The position numbers and the translations under genes were made by a program. A stretch of DNA of 25,896 bases from Nocardioides sp. (GTDB lineage Bacteria; Actinomycetota; Actinomycetes; Propionibacteriales; Nocardioidaceae): NCBI GenBank assembly GCA_030145945.1, contig JASLDK010000011.1, forward strand, positions 1 through 25,896, written 5' to 3'. This document shows positions 15,302 through 22,928 of this stretch, piece by piece. Every line of letters begins with the position of its first letter. The stretch's first letter is position 1. The notes beneath the pieces were generated by a model, which was not told the origin of the DNA, ran no database searches, and was given only the letters and a program-made list of their open reading frames with translations.

Positions 15302-16650
15302 TGCTGCTCACTCCGCTGATCAAGCGCCAGTTGCGGATCTTCACCGTGCTTGCGGTGGTTGCGCTCGGCCTGGCGTTCTTCCAGTACGCCCGCGTTCCGG
15401 CGATGCTCGGGATCGGCGTCTACAGCGTCGATGTCGACTTCGGTGACGCCAGCGGCCTCTACCCCAAGGCCGCGGTCACCTATCGCGGCGTCAACGTCGG
15501 CCAGGTCTCGAAGCTCGAGGTCACCGACAAGGGCGCCGTGGCGACGCTGCGGCTCGAGAACTCGGCGAGGATCCCGGCCGGCGCGTCCGCCGAGCTGCAC
15601 AGCACGTCGGCCATCGGCGAGCAGTACCTCGATCTGGTCGACCCGCGACCTGGGGGGACGCGGGGGACGGCCGGTGGCTCGATGCTCGCCGATGGTGCGA
15701 CGATCCCCCGGGAACGGGCGATCGAGATGCCGCAGATCACCCCCGTCCTCGACTCGGTCAACCGACTGCTCGAGTCGGTCCCGAAGGCCGCGACCCAGCG
15801 CGTGCTCGACGAGGTCGACGCGGGCCTCGGCGGGGCCGGACCCGACCTCGGCGGCCTGGTCGACGCGAGTGGCAAGCTGCTCACCGAGGCCCAGAGCAAC
15901 ATCGACGTCACCACCTCGCTGATCGCTGCGATGAAGCCGGTGCTGGAGACTCAGAAGGGCCTCGGCAACCAGACCACGGCGTACGCCTCGTCTCTCAACG
16001 AGCTCACCGGTGCCCTCGCGGCCGACAACACGGGCGACCTCAAGGCCCTGCTCAAGAACGCTCCCGACGGTCTGAATGCGGCGACCCGGACGGTCAAGGA
16101 CCTGCAGCCGGTGTTGCCGATGATGCTGGCCAACCTGACCACCAACGCACAGGTCCTCAACACCTACCTGCCGCAGCTCCACCAGACGCTGGTCATCTAT
16201 CCCTCGGTCGTCGCGCGTCTGCAGTCGTCGGTCAACCCGCGGGCGAAGTTCGGTGACGTGCAACTCGACCTGCGGGCGGCGGTCAACAACCCGCCGACCT
16301 GCCAGAGCGGCTACTTGTCGCCCAAGGAGCGTCGCAACCCGTCGGCCGACACCGTCCGTGACGTCGACACGCTCGCGCACTGCGAGATCGCTCCGAACAA
16401 CCCGACGGCCATCCGTGGGGCGCGCAACCTCCCCTGTCCGCAGGGAGACGGACGCGGCAACGTCCCGGCCGCCTGCGGTCTGGGCTTCGGCTCCGGCGTC
16501 TGGCCGAACTCGAGCGGTACGGTCGCCTACGATCTCGCCGTCGGACGTGGCGACGGGACCAAGGCACCGGCCGCCGGATCCGGCTCGGCCGGAGCGGGAG
16601 AGGAAGACCTGTGGAAGATGCTGGTTCTCGCGCCCCTGGCGACACGATGA
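15301..16650 (+). CDS. mceF: Mce family protein F
   Basis: The product is a 449-residue Mce subunit, the last of six. A membrane segment (about residues 10-28) precedes an MCE domain at about 40-117 (FGDASGLYPKAAVTYRGVNVGQV to AIGEQYLDLVDPR). The C-terminal third is a cysteine-containing module (NPPTCQSGYL, DTLAHCEIAPN, NLPCPQG, AACGLGFG) typical of MceF. A Gly/Ala/Ser-rich linker precedes the end. The start ATG at 15301 shares its A with the mceE stop (TGATG), and the stop overlaps the next gene (ATGA). Confidence 0.93.
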   Translation: MLLTPLIKRQLRIFTVLAVVALGLAFFQYARVPAMLGIGVYSVDVDFGDASGLYPKAAVTYRGVNVGQVSKLEVTDKGAVATLRLENSARIPAGASAELHSTSAIGEQYLDLVDPRPGGTRGTAGGSMLADGATIPRERAIEMPQITPVLDSVNRLLESVPKAATQRVLDEVDAGLGGAGPDLGGLVDASGKLLTEAQSNIDVTTSLIAAMKPVLETQKGLGNQTTAYASSLNELTGALAADNTGDLKALLKNAPDGLNAATRTVKDLQPVLPMMLANLTTNAQVLNTYLPQLHQTLVIYPSVVARLQSSVNPRAKFGDVQLDLRAAVNNPPTCQSGYLSPKERRNPSADTVRDVDTLAHCEIAPNNPTAIRGARNLPCPQGDGRGNVPAACGLGFGSGVWPNSSGTVAYDLAVGRGDGTKAPAAGSGSAGAGEEDLWKMLVLAPLATR

Positions 16651-17153
16651 GCGGCCGCGTCGGTGGACTCGTCGGCCGGATCCCCTGGCAGGGAGCGGTG
16701 ATCGGACTGATCGCTGTCGTCCTGCTGCTCGCAACAGGTCAACGTGCCCTTGCCTGGCAGGACGCCCGCGCCCAGGTCGACGACGCCACCGCCGCCATCG
16801 ACGCCGCCAGCGCCGAGGTCGCGGGACTGATCGACATCAGCTCGGCCACCTCTGACTCGGACATGAAGAAGCTCCTCGACGGCGCGACCGCATCCTTCCG
16901 TGACGACCTCTCCGGTCAGGCGGACCGGCTCAAGCAGGCGCTGAGCGACAACGCGGTGAAGGCGTCGGGCGAGGTCGTCTCCGCCGGGATCGCCACGGTC
17001 AAGGACGACAGGGCGACCGTCATCGTGGCGGCCGCCGGCACCGTGCAGAACAAGCAGACCACCGCGGCCGAGCCCCGCAACTACCGGCTGACCGTCGACC
17101 TCCAACGGGTCAAGGGCGCGTGGCTGGTGTCAGGGCTGGAGTTCGTGTCATGA
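16647..17153 (+). CDS. Mce-associated membrane protein (first Mam)
   Basis: The product is a 168-residue protein with one membrane segment (about residues 15-32), a helical linker (DARAQVDDATAAIDAASAEVAGL) and a C-terminal domain ending in RVKGAWLVSGLEFVS. This is the layout of Mce-associated (Mam) proteins encoded after mceF in mycobacteria, some of which stabilise or assist the transporter. The C-terminal domain resembles the NTF2-like/VirB8-like fold predicted for Mam proteins; that is recalled, not shown here. ATG 16647 overlaps the mceF stop (ATGA). Confidence 0.85.
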   Translation: MSGRVGGLVGRIPWQGAVIGLIAVVLLLATGQRALAWQDARAQVDDATAAIDAASAEVAGLIDISSATSDSDMKKLLDGATASFRDDLSGQADRLKQALSDNAVKASGEVVSAGIATVKDDRATVIVAAAGTVQNKQTTAAEPRNYRLTVDLQRVKGAWLVSGLEFVS

Positions 17154-17761
17154 GCGTTGAAGCTGTCGAGGCGGGAGAGACCGTGACGGTGACCAAGGTC
17201 GAGAGCACTGCCGGTTCTTCGCGACGCGGCGCGCTCATCGCCGGCGTACTCCTGGCGCTGCTGATCGCTGCCCTGGCCTTCACCGCAGTTCAGGCCCACC
17301 GGGCCGGGGCACTGAACGACGCCCGGGCCGACGCGATGGCCGCGGCGAAGGAGCGGGTCCCGACGTTGCTCAGCTATGACGCCGCCACCCTCGACGCAGA
17401 CCTCGCGACCGCGGACAAGCAGACCACCGGCAAGTTCCACACCGACTACGGCCAGATCCTCGCCGACGTCGTGAAGCCCGCCGCCACCGCCCGCGGCATC
17501 ACCACCTCCGCCGCCGTCAACGCCGCCGGCGTCGTTCGCGGCGACCGCGACCGGGTCGTCGTCCTGCTCTTCCTCACCCAGACCACCACCGCCGCGAAGA
17601 CCGATGGCAAGGGGGACGGCATGGGGGACGGCAAGGGAGATGCGAAGGGGAACGGCAAGCCCACGGCCGGTACGGGTACGTCGATCTCCGGCAGCCGCGT
17701 CGAGGTCACCATGAAGCGGGTCGGTGACACCTGGAAGATCGCGGGCCTGTCCCCCAAGTAA
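17150..17761 (+). CDS. Mce-associated membrane protein (second Mam) with tandem-repeat insert
   Basis: The 203-residue protein has a cytoplasmic leader, one membrane segment (about residues 27-48) and a Mam-type extracytoplasmic domain (ADAMAAAKERVPTLLSYD to SRVEVTMKRVGDTWKIAGLSP). The domain is interrupted at residues 152-171 by five tandem tetrapeptides (DGKG, DGMG, DGKG, DAKG, NGKP), followed by a Thr/Gly-rich stretch. The insert falls between two predicted beta-strands and should form a flexible, charged surface loop. The ATG at 17150 overlaps the preceding stop (ATGA). This is the last gene of the operon. Confidence 0.85.
   Translation: MSVEAVEAGETVTVTKVESTAGSSRRGALIAGVLLALLIAALAFTAVQAHRAGALNDARADAMAAAKERVPTLLSYDAATLDADLATADKQTTGKFHTDYGQILADVVKPAATARGITTSAAVNAAGVVRGDRDRVVVLLFLTQTTTAAKTDGKGDGMGDGKGDAKGNGKPTAGTGTSISGSRVEVTMKRVGDTWKIAGLSPK
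17603..17662 (+). repeat. 12-bp tandem repeat, five units, inside the second Mam gene
   Basis: Five contiguous 12-bp units (consensus about GACGGCAAGGGG) encode DGKG, DGMG, DGKG, DAKG and NGKP. The units are in frame, so gain or loss of copies would change loop length without a frameshift. Units differ by 1 to 5 bases, the last being the most diverged. Confidence 0.85.
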
Positions 17762-17865
17762 CGCCGAGTAGTGACTTCTGACGCGCGAGTGGTGACTTGT
17801 GCCCGCCGAGTCGTGACTTGTGACGGCCGAGTCGTGACTTGTGGCCCTCAGGTCGTGAGTGCGAG
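17762..17865. repeat. 21-bp tandem repeat between convergent genes
   Basis: Directly after the stop of the second Mam gene come four clear units: 17762-17781 (20 bp), 17782-17802, 17803-17823 and 17824-17844 (21 bp each). A degenerate fifth unit at 17845-17865 enters the end of the PfkB gene. The core is GAGT-n-GTGACTTGTG. In units 3 and 4 the core holds the palindrome AGTC-GT-GACT. There are no spacers, so it is not CRISPR-like. No stable hairpin terminator was found between the two convergent genes. Confidence 0.8.
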
Positions 17866-18759
17866 CACCGAGGCCAGGTCGTAGGAGCCAGCATCGCTGC
17901 CCAGTCCTTGAGCGACCTGTGCCGCCGCGGCACATCCGAGACGAGCGGCCTCCACCGGCGTGCGCCCGAGGGAGAGTCCGCGCAGATAGCCGGCCGAGAA
18001 CGCGTCACCGCAACCGGTCGTGTCGACCACGTCGATCGGGTACGCCGGCACCTCGACCACTCCACCTGAGTCGGCGACCAGTGCCCCACGGGCGCCCTGG
18101 GTCACCGCGACGCAGGCCGCTCCGGCGTCGACGAGTGCGCGCGCGGCATCGGCCAACGTGGCGGCGCCGGTGAAGCCGAGGGCCTGTTCGTCGTTGGGCA
18201 GCAGGTGGTCGGTGTGGGGGAGTGCGGCGGCGATCCACGCGAGCATGTCCGGGTCGCCGGGGGCGAGGATGTCGACGGACGTCGTGATGCCGGCGGATCG
18301 AGCGCGGGCGAGGAGTTCGCCGGCAGCCTCGCCTCCGAGGAACTCGGGTCCGCCAAGGTGCAGGTGGGTGATTCCGGACAGCGCGTCGTCGGGCAGGTCT
18401 GCGAGTGCGAACGCACCGTTGGCGCCGATGCAGTGCCAGGCCGGGCGATCCCCGTTGGGGCGCACCGGTAGCACCGAGGCGGAGGTCTGCGCGGCGTCCT
18501 TGCGAACGAGTCCGCCGACGTCGATGCCCTCGCGGGTCAGCAGTGCGAGCAGGGTGTCGCCGACGGGATCGGTGCCGATGGCGCCGTACGACCGGACGGT
18601 CGCGCCCAGCCGCGAGAGGACGACCGCGGTTCCGCCGGCGGTCCCGGCGGGCGACATCCGGATGGTCTCGACCAGTTGGCCGTCGGAGCCGGCGGGGATG
18701 GACTCGATGCCGAGGACGTGCGTGTCGAGGACGTGTACGCCGACAGCCGCCACCGTCAT
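17848..18759 (-). CDS. PfkB-family carbohydrate kinase
   Basis: The product is a 303-residue ribokinase-like sugar kinase. The N-terminal substrate-binding block reads AGGTAVVLSRLGATVRSYGAIGTDPVGD (about residues 41-68). The C-terminal PfkB signature is DTTGCGDAFSAGYLRGL (246-262), with the anion hole GCGD and catalytic Asp252. The family phosphorylates sugars, sugar phosphates or nucleosides; the substrate cannot be read here. Two starts are plausible. ATG 18759 has GGAG 5 bases upstream and gives a normal PfkB N-terminus. GTG 18786 overlaps the aldolase stop (GTGA) and adds nine residues. ATG was chosen. The kinase and the upstream aldolase would form a kinase/aldolase pair: phosphorylation of a sugar, then retro-aldol cleavage. 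The gene runs convergently into the mce operon. Confidence 0.88.
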   Translation of the reverse strand: MTVAAVGVHVLDTHVLGIESIPAGSDGQLVETIRMSPAGTAGGTAVVLSRLGATVRSYGAIGTDPVGDTLLALLTREGIDVGGLVRKDAAQTSASVLPVRPNGDRPAWHCIGANGAFALADLPDDALSGITHLHLGGPEFLGGEAAGELLARARSAGITTSVDILAPGDPDMLAWIAAALPHTDHLLPNDEQALGFTGAATLADAARALVDAGAACVAVTQGARGALVADSGGVVEVPAYPIDVVDTTGCGDAFSAGYLRGLSLGRTPVEAARLGCAAAAQVAQGLGSDAGSYDLASVLALTT

Positions 18760-18782
18760 GCCCGCTCCGGTCGGATCAGGGG

Positions 18783-19445
18783 TCACAAGTTCTCCTTGGG
18801 TGTGCCATATCCGCGTGACAGCGCGGCCATGATGACGTCGGTCTGCTGTTGCTCGGTCAGGACTCGCGGTGTCCCGAGCACGGAAGCGCGATGGTGGAGT
18901 TGGCACAGCCACTCGAGCAGGAGCGCGTTCTCCACGGCGTCCTTCAACGAGGAGCCCACCGTGACCGAGCCGTGGTTGGCGAGCAGCGCGGCGCTGCGTC
19001 CCTCGAGGGCGGTGCGCACATGATCCGCCAGCAAGGGCGTCCCGAAGGTGGCGTACGGCGCGACGCGGATCTCGCCGCCGAGCGCGAGCTGTTGGTAGTG
19101 CAGCACGGGCAGGGTATCGAGCACGCAGGCGAGCGCGGTCGCGAACGGCGCGTGGGTGTGGACCACCGCGGTCGCGGGTCCGTCGGCGTAGACCCCGAGG
19201 TGGAGGGAGAGTTCACTGGTCGGTGCGAGTCGCCCGGACACGACGTCGCCGTCGAGCGAGACGACGGTGACGTCGGCGTCGGTGCACTCCGACAGTCGGA
19301 CGCCGGTCGCCGTCACGGCCACCAGCTGCTCCGATCCACTCTCGAACCGCAGTGAAACGTTGCCCGCCGTGCCGATCAGCAGCCCCGCCTCGGCAAGGTG
19401 TCGCGATGCGGCGGCAATCGATGCCGTTGCCTCAGGAGGCGTCAC
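18783..19445 (-). CDS. Class II aldolase/adducin family protein (FucA/AraD-like)
   Basis: The 220-residue metal-dependent aldolase or epimerase has the family landmarks in order: GTAGNVSLR (25-33), TSELSLHL with catalytic Glu78 (77-83), the zinc ligands His96 and His98 in VVHTHAP, and a third likely zinc ligand His158 in ANHGSV. The spacing matches L-fuculose-1-phosphate aldolase (Glu73, His92, His94, His155), so a complete active site is present. L-ribulose-5-phosphate 4-epimerase and methylthioribulose-1-phosphate dehydratase share this fold. Retro-aldol cleavage of a sugar phosphate made by the adjacent PfkB kinase is the contextual guess. The start is GTG 19445, overlapping the stop of the TetR gene (GTGA). 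Confidence 0.9.
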   Translation of the reverse strand: MTPPEATASIAAASRHLAEAGLLIGTAGNVSLRFESGSEQLVAVTATGVRLSECTDADVTVVSLDGDVVSGRLAPTSELSLHLGVYADGPATAVVHTHAPFATALACVLDTLPVLHYQQLALGGEIRVAPYATFGTPLLADHVRTALEGRSAALLANHGSVTVGSSLKDAVENALLLEWLCQLHHRASVLGTPRVLTEQQQTDVIMAALSRGYGTPKENL

Positions 19446-20098
19446 CCGCCGGTCACGATCCGCTGCAGATAGCCGGAGACCAGGGCGATCGCCTGGTCGA
19501 TGAGGAAGACGTCGCCGCGGGGATCGTGCTCGAAGGCGAGCTGGAACGCGCTGTCGCCCACCTCGACGGCGAGTTCGGCGATGGCGGCCATCTCGCGCTC
19601 GTCGTACCGCTGGGTCTGGAGCAGGCCTGCGTCGAGCCCGAAGGCGAGCAGGTTGGCGGCGATGCGCTTGTTGTGGTGGCGGCCGTATTCGTAGATCGCC
19701 GGATTGGCGCGGCCTCGCACCCAGATCTGCATGAAGGCGGGACGCCGGTGATAGACGGCGACGAACGCGCGCATGGCGGTGTCGATCATCGAGTCGATGG
19801 TCAGCTCGCCGGACTCGGTGAGCGCGACGAGATCATTCGCGACCTGCTCGTCCATCTCGGCCATGTCGCGCTCGCAGAGGGCGAGCAGGACGGCCTCCTT
19901 GTCGGCGAAATATTGGTAGAGCGACGCGACCGGCAACTGTGCCGCGTCGGCGATCGAGCGTGTCGTCAGCCCGTCGAATCCGTTGGACACCACGAGGCGC
20001 GAGGTTGCCTCGAGGATCCGCTCCACCCGTTCGCGCGATCGGGCCTGGCTGGGCAGGCGGCGACGCGTGGGGCCGGGCTCGGCGGTGGCGGAAGGCAT
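19442..20098 (-). CDS. TetR-family transcriptional regulator
   Basis: The 218-residue protein has an N-terminal TetR helix-turn-helix at about residues 24-72 (RILEATSRLVVSNGFDGLTTRSIADAAQLPVASLYQYFADKEAVL) and a divergent ligand-binding C-terminus containing RRPAFMQIWVRGRANPAI. It is the first gene of a minus-strand operon with the aldolase and kinase, coupled by a GTGA overlap, and is divergent from the amine oxidase, only 57 bases away. Such placement usually means the regulator controls its own operon and the divergent gene. The effector is unknown. ATG 20098 is the only reasonable start. Confidence 0.92.
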   Translation of the reverse strand: MPSATAEPGPTRRRLPSQARSRERVERILEATSRLVVSNGFDGLTTRSIADAAQLPVASLYQYFADKEAVLLALCERDMAEMDEQVANDLVALTESGELTIDSMIDTAMRAFVAVYHRRPAFMQIWVRGRANPAIYEYGRHHNKRIAANLLAFGLDAGLLQTQRYDEREMAAIAELAVEVGDSAFQLAFEHDPRGDVFLIDQAIALVSGYLQRIVTGG

Positions 20099-20155
20099 CC
20101 TCGAAGTGTAGCCTCCGAAATCGAACCTGACACATATTCATCTTCGGAGGTAGGC
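20099..20155. promoter_or_regulatory. Short divergent promoter region, TetR versus amine oxidase
   Basis: Only 57 bases separate the two start codons, so promoters and any TetR operator must overlap here. An 8-bp inverted repeat, CCTCCGAA (20112-20119) and TTCGGAGG (20143-20150), flanks an AT-richer core. Its right arm is also the ribosome-binding site of the amine oxidase (GGAGG, 5 bases before ATG), and its left arm would lie about 13 bases before the TetR ATG. It may therefore be a pair of Shine-Dalgarno sequences and not an operator. Confidence 0.45.
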
Positions 20156-21676
20156 ATGCGGCCCATCGACCTGGACCGTCGCGGCTTCATCAAGAGCGGA
20201 TTGGCCGGCGGTCTCGCCGTCGGCACGACGACGGGCATGCTCACCCTCGAAGGATTCGAGCAGCAGGCGCAGGCCGCGAAGCCGAGACGCAAGCCGAAGC
20301 TGCGGCGCAAGGTCGACGTCGTGGTGGTCGGCGCCGGCATCGCCGGTCTGGTCGCGGCGCGCAAGGTCCGCGCGGCCGGACACTCCGTCCTGGTGCTGGA
20401 AGCACGCGACCGGGTGGGCGGTCGGGTGCTCAACCACGAGCTCCCCACGGGCGGCACGATCGAGGCCGGGGGCGCCTTCGTCGGTCCGACCCAGGACCAC
20501 ATCAAGGCGCTTGCCGCCGAGCTCGGGATCGAGACCTTCGACGAATACGTCACCGGTCAGAACGTCTATGTCTCCGACCTGTTGGGTCGGATGGAGTTCA
20601 AGGGCACCGTCCCGCCCGATCCGACGATCCTGCTCGATGCGGCCTTGGCCATCAAACAGCTGAACGGTTTCGCGGCCGAGTTGTCGGTCGAGGAGCCCTG
20701 GACCCATCCGAAGGCCGCTGCATGGGATGCGATCTCCCTGGGTGACTGGCTGCGCGCCCACACCCTCAACAGCTCGGGCATCGAGAAGGTCATCCAGTCC
20801 TGGACGCAGCCCGGTTTCGGTGCCGACCCCGACCAGGTCTCACTCCTCTTCGTCCTGCACTACATCGCCTGCTCCGGCAACGAGACGACGAAGGGCACCT
20901 TCGAGCGCAACTCCGACACGATCAAGGGCGCCCAGGAGAGCCGGTTCGTCGGTGGCTCGCAACGCGTCCCGCTCGAGATGGCTCGCCAACTGGGCAGGAA
21001 GCGCCTCGTGCTGAGCACGCCTGTCCTCAAGATCGTGCAGCGCAAGAACAAGCGGGTCCGCGTCCACACCCGCCGTGGCACGGTCCGCGCGCGACGGGTC
21101 ATCGTCGCCGCCTCGCCCAAGCAGGCCTTGGGCATCGGGTTCAAGCCCGCGATGCCGGACGGCCGCCAGCAGTTGCTGCAGCAGGTCCAGATGGGCCGGC
21201 TGATGAAGTGTGACGCCGTCTACGACAAGCCGTTCTGGCGAGACAAGGGATTGACCGGCTTCGGGATTGCCGAGTCCGGCGCCGTCCGGGTCGCCTTCGA
21301 CAACCACGTCGCCGACACCGGCCACGGCATCCTGCTCGCCTTCGTCGGCGGCAGCGCCTGGCAGCAGTACGGCACTCGGTCCTTCGAGGAGCGGAAGGCC
21401 GCCGTACTGCAGGGTTTCGCCAAGCTGTTCGGGGACAAGGCCCTCAACCCGATCGACTACACCGAGCACGACTGGACCCGCGAGCAGTGGACCGGCGGCG
21501 GCCCCACGGCCCTCTATCCGCCGGGCGTGATGTCAGTCGTCGGCAAGCACATGCGGACGCCGCACGGGCGGGTGCACTGGGCCGGGACCGAGACCGCGAC
21601 GTACTGGAACGGCTACATGGACGGTGCGGTGCGCTCGGGGGAGCGCGCTGCCGCGGAGGTGCTCGCCGCCCTGTGA
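20156..21676 (+). CDS. Flavin-containing monoamine oxidase, Tat-exported
   Basis: The 506-residue FAD amine oxidase has a twin-arginine leader (DRRGFIK at residues 7-13, then a hydrophobic stretch to about 28 and an AQA site near 38-40), which implies folded export by Tat. The dinucleotide-binding motif is VVVVGAGIAGLVAARK (55-70) with VLEARDRVGGR after it. The C-terminal FAD block is HWAGTETATYWNGYMDGAVRSGERAA (474-499). The residue matching the covalent-flavin cysteine of human MAO (in GGCYT) is Gly449 in TGGGPT, so FAD should be bound non-covalently. A very basic linker (KPRRKPKLRRK) follows the leader. The substrate is an amine or amino acid, not identifiable. ATG 20156 has GGAGG 5 bases upstream. 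It may be controlled by the divergent TetR protein. Confidence 0.92.
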   Translation: MRPIDLDRRGFIKSGLAGGLAVGTTTGMLTLEGFEQQAQAAKPRRKPKLRRKVDVVVVGAGIAGLVAARKVRAAGHSVLVLEARDRVGGRVLNHELPTGGTIEAGGAFVGPTQDHIKALAAELGIETFDEYVTGQNVYVSDLLGRMEFKGTVPPDPTILLDAALAIKQLNGFAAELSVEEPWTHPKAAAWDAISLGDWLRAHTLNSSGIEKVIQSWTQPGFGADPDQVSLLFVLHYIACSGNETTKGTFERNSDTIKGAQESRFVGGSQRVPLEMARQLGRKRLVLSTPVLKIVQRKNKRVRVHTRRGTVRARRVIVAASPKQALGIGFKPAMPDGRQQLLQQVQMGRLMKCDAVYDKPFWRDKGLTGFGIAESGAVRVAFDNHVADTGHGILLAFVGGSAWQQYGTRSFEERKAAVLQGFAKLFGDKALNPIDYTEHDWTREQWTGGGPTALYPPGVMSVVGKHMRTPHGRVHWAGTETATYWNGYMDGAVRSGERAAAEVLAAL

Positions 21677-21686
21677 GGCACTGCTG

Positions 21687-22922
21687 TCAGGCGGAGACGG
21701 AGACGGACTCGGTGCTGGGCATCGCCCGCCGCGAAAGCCGGCGTACGGACGGCGCGCCGAGTGCCGTCAGCGAGCTGAGCCCGATCACGGCGGCGACGAT
21801 CACCAGCCATCTCTCGGTGCCGATCACGGCGGCGACCGGTCCGGTCAGCACGAGGCCGACCGGGCGGCAGACGAACGAGCCGACCAGGTCGAAGGCGTAG
21901 ACCCGGGCCAGCATGTCCTCGGCGACGTTCTCCTGGATCGCCAGGTCCCAGTTGACGCTGAACAACTGCAGCCCGAGACCATGCACGAAGGCGCCGGCGA
22001 GCACGATGCCGAGGTCGTCGGCGAGGGCCAGGGCGAGCGGGAACGCCGCGGTCAGGGACAGCATCACCACGCCCCACCGCAGCAGGTGGCGGGGGCGCCA
22101 GCGCAGTGCGACCAGACCGCCGGCGACGAAGCCCGCCATGAGGGCCGACAGCGCCCAGCCCCAGGCCTTCTCGCTCCAGGAGTCGCTCACGACGATGGGC
22201 CCGAGCACGCCCTGCACGCCACCGAAGCACAGGTGGTAGAGCAGTGCCTGCCCGATCAGCAGCCACAACCAGGTGTGTCGGAACACCTCGCGGGCGCCGT
22301 CGGCGAGCTCCGCGAGCAGTCGCTCCCGCTCCCCGGGCACGAGGCCCGGCACGCGGATCATCGAGAACAGCACCGCTGCGACGGCGTACGACGCCGCATC
22401 GACGGCGATCGCCCACCCCGGGCTGGTGACCGCGACGATCACGCCGGCGATGGCGAAGCCGATCGCGAAGGCCGTCTGGGTCGCCAGGCTGCGCAGCACG
22501 ACCGCCCGGCCGAGCTGCGCCTCGGTGACCGTCGAGCGGGTCATCGCGTTGGACGCAGGCTGTGCGATCGCACCGAGGCAGCCGTTGACGACTCCGACCG
22601 CGGTGAGGAACCACAGGGACCCGTGGCCGGTGATGAGCACGGTGGCGCAGGCGCCCTGGCTGATCGCGGTGGCCGCGGATGATCCCTGCATCAGGAGTTG
22701 GCGGGGCAGGCGGTCGCCGAGGACTCCGCCGTACAGGATGGTGAGGACCTCGGCTGCGGAGAATGCGCCGACGACGAGACCGAGCTGGGTGGCGCTCCCG
22801 CCGAGGTCGAGGACCGCGAACGCCAGTGCCACGGGGGTCATCGCCGAGCCGAGGCCGCTGATCGCGGCGCCCCCGGCGAGCAGCCGGAAGTTGCGGGAGC
22901 GGAGCGGCGAGGGTGAGTGCAC
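21687..22922 (-). CDS. MFS transporter (drug-efflux type)
   Basis: The 411-residue membrane protein has about twelve hydrophobic segments. The MFS loop 2-3 motif appears as YGGVLGDRLPRQLLM (about residues 64-78). The overall look (GSAMTPVALAFAVLDLGGSATQLGLVVGAFSAAEVLTILYGG) is that of the MFS_3/enterobactin-exporter-like group, often labelled macrolide or multidrug efflux. The start is GTG 22922, and the stop is 10 bases from the amine oxidase stop (convergent). It is divergent from a MarR regulator, the usual setup for a substrate-inducible efflux pump. A TATTAT hexamer on the minus strand (22934-22929) would place transcription start at or near the GTG, which suggests a leaderless mRNA. Confidence 0.9.
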   Translation of the reverse strand: MHSPSPLRSRNFRLLAGGAAISGLGSAMTPVALAFAVLDLGGSATQLGLVVGAFSAAEVLTILYGGVLGDRLPRQLLMQGSSAATAISQGACATVLITGHGSLWFLTAVGVVNGCLGAIAQPASNAMTRSTVTEAQLGRAVVLRSLATQTAFAIGFAIAGVIVAVTSPGWAIAVDAASYAVAAVLFSMIRVPGLVPGERERLLAELADGAREVFRHTWLWLLIGQALLYHLCFGGVQGVLGPIVVSDSWSEKAWGWALSALMAGFVAGGLVALRWRPRHLLRWGVVMLSLTAAFPLALALADDLGIVLAGAFVHGLGLQLFSVNWDLAIQENVAEDMLARVYAFDLVGSFVCRPVGLVLTGPVAAVIGTERWLVIVAAVIGLSSLTALGAPSVRRLSRRAMPSTESVSVSA

Positions 22923-22928
22923 TCCCCG

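Noticed and set aside
15025..16734. A 569-codon open frame antisense to mceE/mceF.
   Set aside because: Shadow frame of the same kind; mceE and mceF are clear on the plus strand.
17762..17865. The 21-bp repeat as a CRISPR array.
   Set aside because: Units are directly adjacent without spacers, and no cas gene is present.
20112..20150. CCTCCGAA/TTCGGAGG as a definite TetR operator.
   Set aside because: Each arm contains a GGAGG ribosome-binding sequence for one of the two divergent genes, which explains the symmetry without an operator; noted only as possible.
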